Assembly: GCA_038093515.1 (NCBI GenBank)
Contig: JBBPSI010000108.1
Location: 1 to 64,000, forward strand
Reading direction: 5' to 3'
Length of the DNA: 64,000 nt
Origin: Butyriboletus loyo
Lineage: Eukaryota; Basidiomycota; Agaricomycetes; Boletales; Boletaceae
A program made the position numbers and the translations under genes. Positions 49,154 through 61,538 of this stretch are shown one piece after another. Every line of letters starts with the position of its first letter. The stretch's first letter is position 1. The notes under the pieces were generated by a model that saw only the letters and a program-made list of their open reading frames with translations, had not been told where the DNA came from and did no database searches.

Positions 49154-50903
49154 ATGACCGCCACAAAGTCACCTCCTTCGCGCTCCGTGCACCCTACTGA
49201 GCTTTACAAAACACCGCCGCCAGTGTTTGGGCACGATGCACTTGCACTTTTTGGATTTGCGCCCAACTATGTCAACCTCAACCATGGTAGGTGTCCTATT
49301 TCTCGACAAGGTTTGTTGTGTCACTCATTCGCAGGTTCCTATGGGTCGCTACCACTTACTGTCCGTGCATTCTGCGACGAGCTGACCGACGAAGTGGAGT
49401 CCAATCCGGACAAGTTCATACGGGTCGACTGCATCAACTATCTGACCAATGTAAGAGAACGCATCGCCAAGTTCATTGGGGCGGAAACCGACGAGTGCGT
49501 CATCGTGAACAATACCTCGCACGGCATCGCAACCGTTCTCCGCAATTTCACCTTCAACGAAGGAGACATTCTAGTTGGAGGTGTGGCCACTGTCAAGTCT
49601 GCGACGTTGCTTTGTGGCCTCACTTTTCTACTTAGCAACAACGACATATCCTTCTGTGTCCCAAACGCTCAAGCATCTCGCAGATCTTCCCCCTCATCCC
49701 ACGTTGTCGATATTCAACCTTAAATTCCCAACGAAACGCGCAAAGATTGTTCAGGATTTCGAAGAACATATCAAACAGCTGACAAAAATCGACGACATGA
49801 CAGGGAAAAGGAAGATTATCGCGCTCATTGATAGTATTACTTCTCACCCAGGGGTTTCGCTTCCCTGGAAAGAGATGGTAGCCATTTGTAGAGAGGCGGG
49901 AGTCATCAGCGTTGTAGATGGTGCTCACTCGATTGGTCAAGAGTTGAACATCAACCTGTCTGAAGCACGGCCCGACTTTTGGGTTTCCGTATGTTCTCCT
50001 ATACTCCTTTTAGATTGTCGTGATGCAGCCTTTTTCCCCCAAAGAATTGCCACAAATGGCTCTTTTCGAAGAGGGGAAGTGCCGTGCTTTATGTTTCAAA
50101 GAGGTCTGGTTAATTTCTCGAATTTCATGGGTTCTGGTTGCTCAGCGGAGGAAAATCAGAAACCAGCATCTCATCAAGTCGCCGATCCCTACACCGAATA
50201 CCTATAACTCCCCGTTCGACGAGGATTACAAAGGTCCTCAGGATTTTGTCAAGCTTTTCGACTGTACGTATGAACACTCCCTCGACTAGCCCTTCACCGA
50301 TTAATTTGTGATTCTAGGGACAGGCACGATTGATTACGTCCCGCAGCTAAGTATCAGTGCAGGTCAACACACTCGTTTGCTATTCTACGGACCTTGTTCC
50401 TGATGTTTGCGCAGCACTTGATTTCAGAGAATGGTTGGGCGGAGAGCACAAGATTAACGAGTATACACACGCCCTCGCCATCGGAGGAGGCAAACACCTA
50501 GCGGATCGTTTCGGTACCAGCGTTATGGACACAGATGGCGACTTGACACTTAACATGGTTGGTAAACAACAACAACTTCCGCAGTGTTCGTTTAATGTGC
50601 TAATATAGGTCAACGTGGAACTGCCTATCCCTGGCGAAATTGAGGAATCCAATGAGGTCTACAAGATCCTTCTCGACACTTTGTTACTCCAATGGCAGAC
50701 CTTTACCCCGGTATATAAACACAACGGGAAATGGTGGGTTAGATGCAGCGTGCAGATTTGGAACGAGGTTTGTACCGAACATCTATCCCACCTTCGTCGC
50801 TATTCATCATATTTCAAAGATATCCGACTTTGATGTGGTCGCGAATGCTCTCAAGGACGCTTGTGCTAAAGTGAAGGAATATGTAGCGCAACAGAACAAC
50901 TGA
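49154..50903 (+). CDS. Class V PLP-dependent aminotransferase (isopenicillin-N-epimerase-like)
   Basis: Nine or so exons from ATG 49154 to the stop at 50901-50903 give roughly 430 residues. Blocks in order: FGFAPNYVNLNHGSYGSLP, NPDKFIRVDCINYL, ECVIVNNTSHGIATVL, ALIDSITSHPGVSLPWKEM, VISVVDGAHSIGQ (PLP-binding Asp/His), WVSNCHKWLFSKRGSAVLYV (Schiff-base Lys in NCHKW), RNQHLIKSPIP, DWTGTIDYVPQLSISAALDFREWLGG and a C-terminal KWWVRCSVQIWNEISDFD. The fold type I enzyme acts on an amino acid substrate; database names such as isopenicillin N epimerase are by similarity only and no beta-lactam pathway is implied. The intron at about 50100 must run to the second acceptor (AAATCAG) to give SKRNQHL. A decayed partial copy follows 200 bp downstream. 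Confidence 0.88.
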
Positions 50904-51099
50904 TGTTATCATTGACGTGCTTGGGGAATTATCTGTGGATCAGAAAGGAATTCTATAAACTGTAGAATATATGTAGAACGGGAAACAGTGAATCAAGTTT
51001 CAGTCTGATCTCGGTGTCCGCTGCGGGTACGGGCCGGCGTTGACGACGGAGCGACGGCGGAAGCTGAGAATGTACGAGCTGATGATTCTCGGCTGGCGC

Positions 51100-51500
51100 G
51101 CTTCTCAACATCTTGATCATCAAGCCCTATTGTTCATTCAACGGAATATCATGGTACGAGAGGATACTTGATTTCTGGGTGTCCGTGAGTGCACGGCTTT
51201 ACGTCCTCGCTATTCACTGCAAAGCCAGTTCCAAAGGTCAATGCGCAATACCAATTCCAAGAGAAACAATGTTTACTGCAGAGCGTTTCTTTCCGTGTAC
51301 GATCTTATTACAATGGAACGCTTATGCAGCCCCTTGGTATCACAATGGGGAGTGGTGGGCTCGGTGTAGCGCGCAGATCTGGAATGAAATGCGGGCAATT
51401 TGTTCGAACGAGTGATGACCGACTGGATCTGAGGCTGACCCTTATCTCAACTGGACGACTTTGACCTGATAGCTGAGGCGTTGAATGGTGTCAGCATGGG
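51100..51500 (+). pseudogene. Decayed partial duplicate of the class V aminotransferase
   Basis: Three fragments in order match the gene just upstream: ILDFWVSV with an IHCK remnant of the NCHKW site, then ILLQWNAYAAPWYHNGEWWARCSAQIWNE against LLLQWQTF..KHNGKWWVRCSVQIWNE, and DDFDLIAEALNG against SDFDVVANALKD. Intervening exons, including the RNQHLI to GGEHKIN part, are gone and stops intervene. Order and orientation indicate an old tandem duplication followed by deletion. Confidence 0.8.
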
Positions 51501-51794
51501 TCTGATAGCCTATGCAGGACAGTTTCTCCCGAGGGTAACCCATAGCATGCTATAGGATGTTGCATTGCACTGGCAAACAAAAAAGGAGGGGACGCTTCGC
51601 GTTCTGAATTTTACGTCCGTTAGCACAGTGGTTCAGAACTAGAACCGAGAATCGATCAATTAACATCACCCCGTAGTACTTAGGTCGTCTAGTGATGATT
51701 AAAAGAAATCATTATATTAATGTAAAAATGAGCATTGACATACGTCGCCCGAAGGAAACACTACAGAGGAGTCCGAAAAAGAACCAGCAATATA

Positions 51795-53830
51795 CTGGCT
51801 TCCGCAACTCCTAGTGTAGTCGAGGGAAGATGGGTGTCTGGTGTGTGGGAAAATAAGTCGGAACGGGCGACGTCGAGAAGGGCTTCAATTGAACAGAAAA
51901 CTCCTTTGGAGTCCTCGCAGCCGAGGAAAGGTAAAGGAAGCGTATATTAAGACTGGGGGTGTTAAGAACCTCAGTCGCGAATCGTGCGTAGAGGAATAGG
52001 ACGTACCCAAAGGAGGAACAGAATGGGAGTCTCGCAGGACAGGCCCAGTCGTCGAGTGCTTCGTCATCCACTGAAGGTCTCGACGTTTTATGGGGCAACG
52101 GGTGGAATGTAGTCTGGAGAGGCTTCGTTCAACACTTTTCGTGAGCGCGACAAGGAAAACACGACGCACGCAAAGAGCAACAGGAAGTGGGCTCGCACGC
52201 TAACGTAACTAAATACGTGCATTAGTTTCGTTGCGCAGCTATACGGTGTCCGAGATCTCGATTCTTGACGTCTTTTGAATGTTACTTAAAACTCTGCAGA
52301 GGGTTTGAGACAACAATCGGACGCACCGAGAGTGGATACCAATTGAAGTAGGAACGAGACGGAGAATTAACGCTTGAATTTTTTTGTATTTCTGAGATGT
52401 AAAGAATGTCAGCTGGATGTTGCGACGAATAAGGCAAGACGAACTTGAGAGAGATACCCGTCGAGCAGCAACTTCATACTGTAGTCGACGGAAGACGGGT
52501 CTTCGGTGTGTGGGGAAATAAGTCGGGTTGAGAGCTTCAATCGAACCGAATACTCCTTTGGAGACCTCACAGCCGAAAAAAAAGATAAAGACAGCGAGAT
52601 AGGACAGCAACAATGTCGGGTCGCGACCGTGCGCGGGCAGGCAGGACGAGCCCAACAGAAGGACAGAGTCGAGGTCTCGCAAAACATGACCTAGTCGTCT
52701 AGTTCTTCGTCATCCATTGAAGGTCTAGACATTTTCCCAGGGAACGAGGAAAGTGTAGTCTGGGGAAGCTTTGTTCAACACTTCGTGACGCGACACGAAA
52801 GACACAGCGTGCGCGGAGAGCACAAGAAGTGGACTCGTGCTGGGACGTAACTAAATCTGGGTATTAGTTTCGTTGCGTAGCTATACGACTCCCCCGGAAG
52901 GTGTCCGAGATCTCGACTCTTGACGGTTTCTGAATGTTAGTTAAAACCTCATAGAGTGGTATGAACCAATAATCGGACGCACCGAGAGTGGATGCCAAAT
53001 AAAGTAGGAACGAGACGGAGAATTGACGATTCAAGTTTTTTGAACTTTTTTTTGTATTTCTGAGATGTAAAGAAGGTCAGTTAGACGTTGCGACGAATGA
53101 AGGAAAAACGAACTTGACAGATAGACCGTGTCGAGCACCGACTCCTAGTGTAGTCGATGGAAAACGGGTCTTTGGTGTGTGGGGAAACGAGCGACGTCAA
53201 GATCTTCAATCGAATTGAATAATCCTATAGAGACCTCGCAACGGAGGAACGATGAAGGCCGCGAGATTAGGACTGGGGATGTGAAGAATCTCAGATTGGG
53301 GATCGTATGCAGGCGGACAGGACGCACGCAAAGAAGAGACAGAGTGGGGTCTCGTAAAACATGACCCGGTCGCCGAGTTCTTCGTCATTCATTCAAGGCC
53401 TCGACATTCTCCTGGGGGAACAAGGCAGATGTAATCTGAAGAAGCTTTGTTCAGCACCTCATGAGCGCGGCATAGAAGACACAACGTACGCGAAGAACAC
53501 AGGAAATGGACTTGTGCTGGAGCGTAACTAAATCTGTGCATTAGTTCCGTTGCACAGCTATAGGACGTTCCGGATGATTTCCGAGATCTCGACTCTGTAT
53601 CCTTTTGAATGTTAGTTCAAGTCCGTAGAGGGCTATGAGCCAACAACCGCACCGAGAATGGGTACCAAATAAAGTAGGAACAAGACTAGATTCGACGATT
53701 TGAAAATTTCAACTTGTTTGTATCCTTGAGATGCACTCAAGGATGTCAGCTGAATGCTATGAGGGATGAAGGATGAGTCGAACTTACGAGAGATACCCGT
53801 CGAGCACATGCGGGAATAGGAATAGGGTGT
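51795..53830. repeat. Diverged tandem array, three copies of about 666 bp
   Basis: The same landmarks recur at regular spacing: GTAGTCGA..GGAAGA.GGGT at 51816, 52481 and 53150 (665 and 669 bp apart); a CGTAACTAAAT..ATTAGTTTCGTTGC block at 52204, 52846 and 53523; and a TATTTCTGAGATGTAAAGAA block at about 52388, 53056 and, weaker, 53721. Copies are roughly 75-85% alike by eye and carry indels. Shorter echoes of the last block, preceded by T-runs, recur at about 53885 and 54065. Open frames in the copies are not conserved between units, so it appears non-coding. Confidence 0.85.
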
Positions 53831-54171
53831 AGTTTCTTTTTTTTTTTGTCCGTTTCGAAGGGTTTCAACTTTTTTTGTGCTTTTAGGACGTACTGTGAAG
53901 AGCGTCACCTGTGGCACTATACACACGATGGAAGAGACATACTAAGAGATGATACCAGTCGAACCCTTGCAAGAAATGTTTCCGAGGCGTAGAACATCTT
54001 TTTGAGAAGTTTTCGAAGATTATATCCTTTTTTTGCGCGTTTTGAAACTTGAACTTTTTTTTTTGGAGTTTATCTGTGATGAAAGGCTGTAACACGAAAG
54101 AACTGAGCAGAGAGTTAGCTTGGGACGAAGGAAACGATACGAGGCGGTACCAGAGAAGCTGGGTCTACGGT

Positions 54172-55920
54172 TTAATACCAAGGATCGATATCCATCGAGT
54201 CGAGCCGCGCCTTCAACTCTTTCATTGACTGTTTCGTCATCCTCCGACGTCTCTTCGCCTTTGAACTCGATCGCGTTATTTTAGCACACGACCAGACTGG
54301 GGGCAATGACGATAGTGAAGGTTGATGTGGTGATGGTTTTGAAATGTGCGCTTGTACACGAGATGAAGGATGAAAGATGTTTTGTAAAAATTGGCGGCCG
54401 CGAGGCACGGGAGTGACCTTGAGGGTTTCGCTTGGTGTCCGGGATGTGGTCGCCTTCTGCGTATTGCGGCAGGATTCGTGACATCTCGGGCTCAACCATG
54501 CCTGTGATGCTGGAATTGAGCGTCTGTAGCATTTTAAGGGAGCGGCATTTTTACCCGAAACTTCCTATACTTGTTCATTTGAGGACTTGATGGAGTGCAT
54601 ATCTTGGGCTCCAACGACAAAAACGATTTCTGAGAGTACCGATCAGCGACAATCGTTAGAATATGAAATGTGATCAACTCACCCTCAGATTGTTGCATTT
54701 CCTCAATCTACGCAGTGGTACTGCATTGATGCCAGGAGCTGCTCCGTATGAGAAATCGCAGTCCGACGATCCACAGGACATATCAGAGCCCGAGAATTCA
54801 CGGTTTACAATGGTCTGTAAGTCCTGGATGAACAAGGTCAGCGAAGATGTAATCCGGATGATTTGAAGCAACTCACCCTCAAGTCTTCACAACTTGGTAC
54901 CCTGCGAAGCCCACGAAGTACGCCGGGTAAGAACTGGTGACTGTCTTCTGCATCAACGCTCGTTGCGAAGGAAGTGCCGATAGGCGACGTGCTGGTCTCT
55001 GAGCTGACCAAACCGACCCCATGCGTCGTAGTGCGATCGCTGAGTGTGTCACTGAATAAGTAAGCGGTGATCCCTGAGTCACTGTTCGACTGGGATATAT
55101 AAGAGACAGATGTTTCCAGTTCTTTCTGTTCCGTAGTCACCGCTCCAACGACGACTGCTGTGCTCCTATCTTCCTCCTCGATCGTATGTACCTCGCCGAG
55201 GAAAAACGTTGAAGGAAACGTGCTAAAGTGAGACTCTGGCCACGTGAAAAGCCGCCCGGTTGATGACGGTGATGAAGCTTCGGCTAGGCTGAAAAAGGTG
55301 GCCAAGTCTTGGATATGCTCATTGATCACGTTCTCGGCGTAATCGATGGAGGAAGCGATTTCCTCCAAACTCGTGTGCTGATGAGGGGTGGCCTCGCATG
55401 CAGCGACCACACGGGCTTTGGGCTTGGCACGCTGAAGTATAGTCGAAGAAGACAGGGAGGATGAACGGTCGTTCGTCGTACTGTGTTCGGCCCTGGGGAT
55501 GGCAAAACGGTCGATGCACGGAACCGCTGCTGGGACGCGACTATTTGGCTTGAATAACTTGGTGATGTTGTTCTTCGCCGACTTGACCTTGGAAATAATC
55601 TTCTTCTGCTTTTCCACGTGGATATCCGCGCACACATTGAGGAGCGACGAGGAATTAACTGCCTTCTGAAGGACGAGCGTTAAGTGCGAACAACTCGTTG
55701 GAATGGTTCTACATACTACATGTTCCAACGGCTTCGGGTTGGATAAGTTGTCATCCACGACGGTGGTAGTGGTACCAAACTTGAATATCTTCTTTCCCGA
55801 GCAAGGGCTGAAATCTGCGGAAGGGAAGCGCTCGCCGACATGCACGTCTCGACCTATCTTGCTCTTGTCGAAGGTCTTGGCAGTCCGGGACTTGAAGAGG
55901 TTGGCGACGTTGATGGTCAT
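54172..55920 (-). CDS. Unrecognised Ser/Thr-rich protein
   Basis: The long first exon starts at ATG 55920 (MTINVANLFKSRTAKTFDKS) and encodes about 350 residues rich in Ser, Thr and charged residues, with a basic KKIISKVKSAKNNITKLF stretch. A donor after CEDLR (about 54882) leads to an exon TIVNREFSGSDMSCGSSDCD, another intron follows, and the C-terminus probably ends in the basic KAKRRRRMTKQSMKELKARL exon with the stop at 54172. The joins after 54680 are uncertain. No known domain is recognised; composition suggests a largely disordered regulatory or nuclear protein, possibly lineage-specific. Confidence 0.5.
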
Positions 55921-56252
55921 GGTGACGACGTATGACACTGAAGTAGCTTGTCGATAAAGGCTGGAATGCGAGTAATCGATATGCTGTGGCTGATTCTGGG
56001 GAAAAGAAGCGAGAAGGGTTTGTCTTTATAGCCCATGGATGTTGGGTTTCAGCCGCCGACCGTCAGCCGCACCCGGTGGATGACATCCAGTCGAGACTAC
56101 AATGTGAACCCGATCAATCACCAGGTAGGACACAGGACTGGTTGAAAACCTACCGGACATTGGTTCGTGAGGTTTGTGGGCCGGAAGCATGTCATGCGAG
56201 CTAGCATCCCGGTGGCGTCCGAGTGAAGGAGAACAACTCACCCAGTGGTAGA

Positions 56253-56323
56253 GACAGGCGCGAATGAAATCAGATCATGGTCGTGGTGATCAATATTATG
56301 ATCTGATTTCATTCATGCCTGTC
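56253..56323. repeat. Long hairpin: 26-bp arms, 19-nt loop
   Basis: Positions 56253-56278 and 56298-56323 are reverse complements with only two mismatches (both arms contain the ATGAAATCAGATCAT core). The hairpin lies between the unknown Ser-rich gene's 5' side and the 316-bp inverted-repeat element, with no gene overlapping. Confidence 0.8.
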
Positions 56324-56623
56324 GACAATATGGTAGTCGATTTGGAAGCGCGTCACTGGCATGGGCCCCCCAAAGGTTCTTTGAAACATGACCCACCGGC
56401 CCAAAAGGTAAAGAACGATGTTATTGACTCCACGCAGTGCCGGCACTTCTATGCATCTGAGGCTTCTGTTCCGGAGCAACAATGATTCTGAGTCCAACTT
56501 TTGAGTTCAAAATCTTCCAACTTCCCGTACTACCGAAGTCCGCGACTGTGTACTTGCCAGTGGTCAGCGCGACAAATAGTACGTCGTGGGAAATTCACTC
56601 TCATCCAATAACATTGCCATATT

Positions 56624-56939
56624 AGCGGGTCTCAAACACTAGCCGGGCAAACTAGTTGGCCCGGCTAAGACCAACTAGTTGTTTACATAAGCTCGGCTGA
56701 GGAGCATGAAAAGTTCGATGAACGGCATGTTTAAGCTCCGCTTCAAATATCGGACGTGCCACTCGGCCCTAAGTGTTTTTGACTACACTTTTGGTACACT
56801 TTGTTTTACTATTAGGTTAGGTTAAAACTCCACTTAGAATGATTGAGCCGGAGCCCGAACCCCATGACCGTAGTGAGTGACTAATTTTCGATACATCAGT
56901 CACTAGTTGGCCAACTAGTGGTCACGCTTGAGACCCGCT
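56624..56939. mobile_element. 316 bp MITE-like inverted-repeat element
   Basis: The ends are AGCGGGTCTCAA and its reverse complement, with ACTAGTTGGCC-type palindromes repeated just inside each end. ATT flanks both sides (56621-56623 and 56940-56942), a candidate 3-bp target duplication. No coding capacity. Confidence 0.75.
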
Positions 56940-57134
56940 ATTGAGAAAAATACAGTATGTACACTAAATATTAGATGTTACAGACCCCTACGTAGCATTT
57001 CTGGTCAAGTTTTGTGATTGTGTTACGACGCAGGACAAAAGTGCAAACTACTAGGGGTAACAGGCGGTTGAATTTTCTACCAGAAATAGAAAAAGATAAG
57101 ATCAGTGGTTAGAACGTTACGTTGAACCAAGATC

Positions 57135-59026
57135 ATGTCTTCCTGCGGAAACCCATCCACTGACCACGATGAACTCATGCCTCGTACGTAGGCAATTCCT
57201 TATTTACCTTCACTAAACACTCCTCCTAGGGCGTCTCAGGTTCAACAAAGGGAGAGATTGTATCAAATGCAAGGTGAATCCCGGAAAGATCGTGATACGA
57301 CATGCAGTGTATTGCAAGTAGGCTCCTCTCTTTGTACTGGCCTGTTCCTCCGATTCCTAAAGTATCCCTAACTATTCTTCAGGGAGTGCTTCACTCCCCT
57401 TGTGACCTTGAAGTTTCGAAGATCTCTGGAGCCATACATAAATGCCAATACAGGGACATCCAAACGACCAAAACTTAAAGCCTCAGGATCCCTGGTACTC
57501 GGGTTCTCCGGTGGTCTCGGCTCATCCATTCTCCTCAACATGGTCCACAGAACGTATTTTGCTAACGAGTCCTCTATGGATGGCGAGCCTCGAGGAGGTA
57601 CCAATCATCCACGGAGTACGAACGTGTGGACATCATGTGCGGTATGCTATGTGGAAGTATGCAATGCATTCCCTGAGGTACGAAGGCCCGCTATTCCTAC
57701 GTTGAAACGGCTATAACTAAAATTACAGGCGCGTGATAGAACGAAAGAGATTATGAAAGCTCTTGTGTCTTACCCAAAGTTCGACTTCATCCCGCTTCGC
57801 CTCGAATATGCTTTTGATGATTCATGGTGGCGTACAATCACCACGATTGATCAAGATCGGCCGCAACTTACAATCGAACTTGGAAAGGATGGGCTGTATA
57901 CCGAAGGTAATTCCAGGGATACGTTTTCCGGAGTGTGTGGTGATGACTATTTACCATAGCATTACGCCACGGCCCGTCCCGTGACGTCTCTCCCGTTGAT
58001 GCCTTGCGCACATACCTTGAATCATTACCCACGCAAACAGCCATCTCGAGTGCTATTAGGGTCCTCGTTCGTCTCTTGCTGCTGTACACAGCTCGGTCGC
58101 GTCGAGCGTCACACTTATTGCTCGGAACACCATTGACCACCCTCTCTATTTCCCTGATCTCTTGCATCTCACAGGGAGGTGGTCATTCGATACTTGAAGA
58201 ACTACAAGAAGAATGGCATCCCGGTATACCGACAGCAAACGAGATCACGGATGCTATACGTGTAGTCCGGCCACTCAGAGATGTGACTGTGAAAGAATGC
58301 TCGATGTTTGCATGGTGGAATTCGATCCATGTTGCTGGTAGAGATAAACAAACACGCGCTATTCCCGGTATTCCCGGTTTGACAAAAGGTATCAAGTGGT
58401 TGCTGCAATTCCGAGCGTTCCTGACCAAGTTTCTTCTCAGATTTTATTATTGGTTTGGAAAAAGATTATCCGTCGACTGTTTCCACGATCGTTCGTACTT
58501 GCGCCAAACTGGAGCCCAAATGTGCTTCTCTAGGCTTATGCGTACTCTGTCAGCGGTCAGTGTACCACTTTCAATAATTCAATAAGAAATTTTGCTGAAA
58601 GTACGCAGACCTATTCAAGAGGGGATGGATGATTGGAAAGCCCGGATCTCGATACGGTCGTACTCCGATACAAAACTCGGTCCAGACCTCGCATATTTGC
58701 CGACACCACCGCCGTCGAACAGCTCCGATGTTTTAACCATATCTAATCAACCCCCCTCAATTTTACCGCACCTTTGCTACTCCTGCCGGACCACGCTTAC
58801 TAGCAGGGGTAGCCGGGCCTCTAAGCCCACTCCATCAAATGTTATTCTCAACGGTCAATCGCCACTGTCTGCTCCTTTCCCTTTGTGGGTCTCTGCGAGC
58901 TGTGCACAACCTCGTGTGCAAGACAAAGAGTTAATGGTATCAGGGAACGGCGAGCTCTGGGTTCGGAAACCACAAGACGAGGTGGATCAGCGGAGCAAGA
59001 TCGCTGACTTTTTGCTGGACACCTGA
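57135..59026 (+). CDS. NCS2: Cytoplasmic tRNA 2-thiolation protein 2 (Ctu2/Ncs2)
   Basis: About eight exons from ATG 57135 give roughly 490 residues. The N-terminus (MSSCGNPSTD, CIKCKVNPGK, HAVYCKECF) holds Cys pairs; FSGGLGSSILLNMV is the PP-loop-like SGGxxS; TQTAISSAIRVLVRLLL and SHLLLGTPLTTLSISLIS are the central helices; VKECSMFAWW and GLCVLCQRPIQE form the second Cys region; CYSCRTTL comes near the end. Ncs2 with Ncs6/Ctu1 and Urm1 adds sulfur to the wobble U34 of Lys, Glu and Gln tRNAs in the cytosol. The intron near 57913 must be spliced (donor GTAATT, acceptor CCATAG) to restore ALRHGPSRDVSPVDALRTYL. Intact. A long Ser/Pro insertion follows CQRPIQ, as is common in fungi. Confidence 0.9.
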
Positions 59027-59235
59027 GAAATAAAGTGACGGATAATGATAAACCCAACGGCGTGCTGAATAGCTTTAAAAACACCAGGCTTGCATGGCAG
59101 TTCTCCATTTAAATCATCCGATATTAGTGATTTGCGGTAGCCGACGACTACAAGTATACTCAGACGCACCTGTATTTCGCACAACACTTTTTTGAGTAAT
59201 TCCGATTTCTGCCGCTAAACTTGACAAGCTTCACT

Positions 59236-61538
59236 ATGTTCGGAGAAGAGCTTTCAGAGCTGTACGACATCGAGGAGCATCGCAGTGACTTGACCCAGTC
59301 ATTCCAGGCAAGAAAGAACATCCTGCTGAAATCGCATGGAAGACCTCCCTGGTGATATTTTGGAGCTTGCTGACTTCTTCAAGCAGTCTCTGACCGGCGC
59401 TCCTCGTAAGGTACGGCGAAGACGGCCTCCCTGTGTGCGGCGCGTTCGTCATCGGGATAGCAGGTAGGCACCGCATCTATCACAGCTTGTCTTGCTGATG
59501 GTCACACGGCTGTTTTCTGTAGGAGGTTCGGCGAGTGGGAAGGTGAGCTTTGCTCTGCATGGTGGACGCGACAGTAACTTCCACAAGTCAGACTCATGTA
59601 GCAAGACAAATTGTGAAGTCACTGGGGTCGATACCAACCATCGTGATTTTGTCTCAAGTAAGCGTCTTCTACTGGTTGACAAGACTGGTTCGACCATACG
59701 CTCATCCTCCAACAGGATAGTTTCTACAAGTATCATACAGAGGAAGAAGTCGCCCTTGCTCACGCAAACCGGTTCGACTTTGACCACCCTGACGCTCTCG
59801 ACATGCCCATGTTTGCAGCGGTACGTAGTTCGGAGAGCCCCGCGTGGGGAGGTATACGTGGTTAATCATTCTTTAGTGTATTTCAGATCTGAAGGCGTGC
59901 AGACAGACTAATATACCAGTATATTCTTTTGCGGAACATCAGCGACTAGACGAGTCAAAATACCTATATGGTGCTGCCGTAATAATTGGTATGATCCGTT
60001 CGTCTCATCTATCCAAGTGAACCTAACTTTGCTTCAGCTGAGGGTATCATGGCTTTGCACGATCCAAGCTTGCGTGCCTTGTATGACCTCAAGGTAGGAT
60101 TTATCATTGGTATCCAAGTCGTTCCTTGACGTCTCTAGGTATTTGTTCAATGCGATTCCGATCTGATGCTTGCACGACGCATTCAACGAGATGTCAATGA
60201 ACGTGGCAGGAATATGGAGGGAGTGATCGAGCAGTTTGTTTCTCGTGTCCTATTACTTTGATGAGTGTTTACCTGGGTCGCAGGTACCTTCGTTATGTCA
60301 AACCCGCCTTTGACCATTTCGTTCTCCCCACATCCCGATACGCGGACATTGTAAACCGTTTTGATCTTCTACACAGCCCCTTTTGAATTATTTCTCTCTA
60401 GGTCGTCCCTGGTTCCAATAATTCCGTTGCAATCGATCTCATCTCCACCCATGTGAGGCGCCAGATGAACGAACGAGCCCGGCATTTCCGGAAGGACATG
60501 GCTTGTCCAAACATCGCCAAGTGTCTCAAACTCAACGGTAACTACGAGGACTTGAATGTAATCGTTTTGCCACAGACACCCCAGTTAAAGGTCGGTCTAA
60601 TACTTGATTCATATATCCAGCGTCACGGATGTTCTTTCAGGGTATCTATACTGTTTTGCGCGACGAGACGACCTCCCGGCAGGACTTTATCTTTTTCGTT
60701 GATAGACTCGCTACTTTCCTGGTCGAGAAGGCTATGGAGCTACTTCCATACAAAGACAAGGTCATCATCACACCGACAGAAACGGAAACGTTTGGCAAAG
60801 AACTTGATGTTAATGTATGGTTCATTGTGAACCATCTCAGGTCCCCGAAGCTCATTCAATTCGCTAGCATATTTGTGGCGTCTCTATCATCCGATCGTAC
60901 GCCGGTCTCCTTTTCTCGCGAACCTGACTCACAATAGCTTTTTCCAGAGGGGGTCCACTTGAAAAGGGTCTCCAACGAGTACTGAGTGATGTCGCTATCG
61001 GTTCTCTGCTGGTACAGTCAGACGCAAAGACAGGGGAGCCACTCCTGTTGCACGTCATGCTTCCCAAGTGTGTTCGCCAGCGACATCTCGCGGTCGATAC
61101 CTGGGTATTCATATTGGACGCACAGGTAATTCGTCTCGATCTTTGGCTTTCTGGTAACTTTTGAAAGATTGACGTGACGTGAGATTGGCACGGGCGCATC
61201 TGCATTCATGGCCATCCGCACTCTCTTGGACCACGGCGTCCGGCAGGATCACATCATCTTTGTGACGTTCCTCGTGGCTCGTAACGGAGGTGTATCCGTG
61301 CTTCACAAGGCTTTTCCGAAAGTTAGGATAGTCTGTGGAGCTGTCGACGAAGGTTTGCGAGAAGCCTGGCTTGAACATTGCCACTCCGAAGGCGAAGGGC
61401 ACCATTATGGAGATGGGAAGAAAGTCTGGATCATGGAACCTGGCATTGGTCATATCGGTCCGTCTCGTGCCCCGAAGTGATCTCTCGCCCGACTCTAACC
61501 CACTCTGACATGCAGGAGACCGTTATTACTTGTCGTAG
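59236..61538 (+). CDS. URK1: Uridine kinase with C-terminal UPRT-like domain
   Basis: Fourteen or so exons from ATG 59236 to TAG 61536-61538 give about 500 residues. VCGAFVIGIAGGSASGKTHVA is the P-loop (GGSASGKT), split by two introns; QDSFYKYHTEEE, NRFDFDHPDALD, AEGIMALHDPSLRALYDLKVFVQCDSDL and RRIQRDVNERGR are uridine kinase blocks. LKGIYTVLRDETTSR then opens the phosphoribosyltransferase-like half, with GVSIIRSGGPLEKGL, DAQIGTGASAFMAIRTLLDHGV at the PRPP loop, GGVSVLHKAFP and the ending EPGIGHIGDRYYLS. The kinase phosphorylates uridine and cytidine in pyrimidine salvage. The UPRT half in such fusions is often regarded as weakly active or inactive; its state here is unknown. Intact. Confidence 0.92.

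Noticed and set aside
49154..50903. Beta-lactam biosynthesis gene cluster around the isopenicillin-N-epimerase-like protein
   Set aside because: No synthetase, cyclase or acyltransferase lies nearby; the name reflects similarity of PLP folds only.
51735..53364. Short open frames in the tandem array (51735-51950, 52506-52694, 53179-53364) as a repeated gene
   Set aside because: The frames are not collinear or conserved between units; indels shift them, so the array is treated as non-coding.
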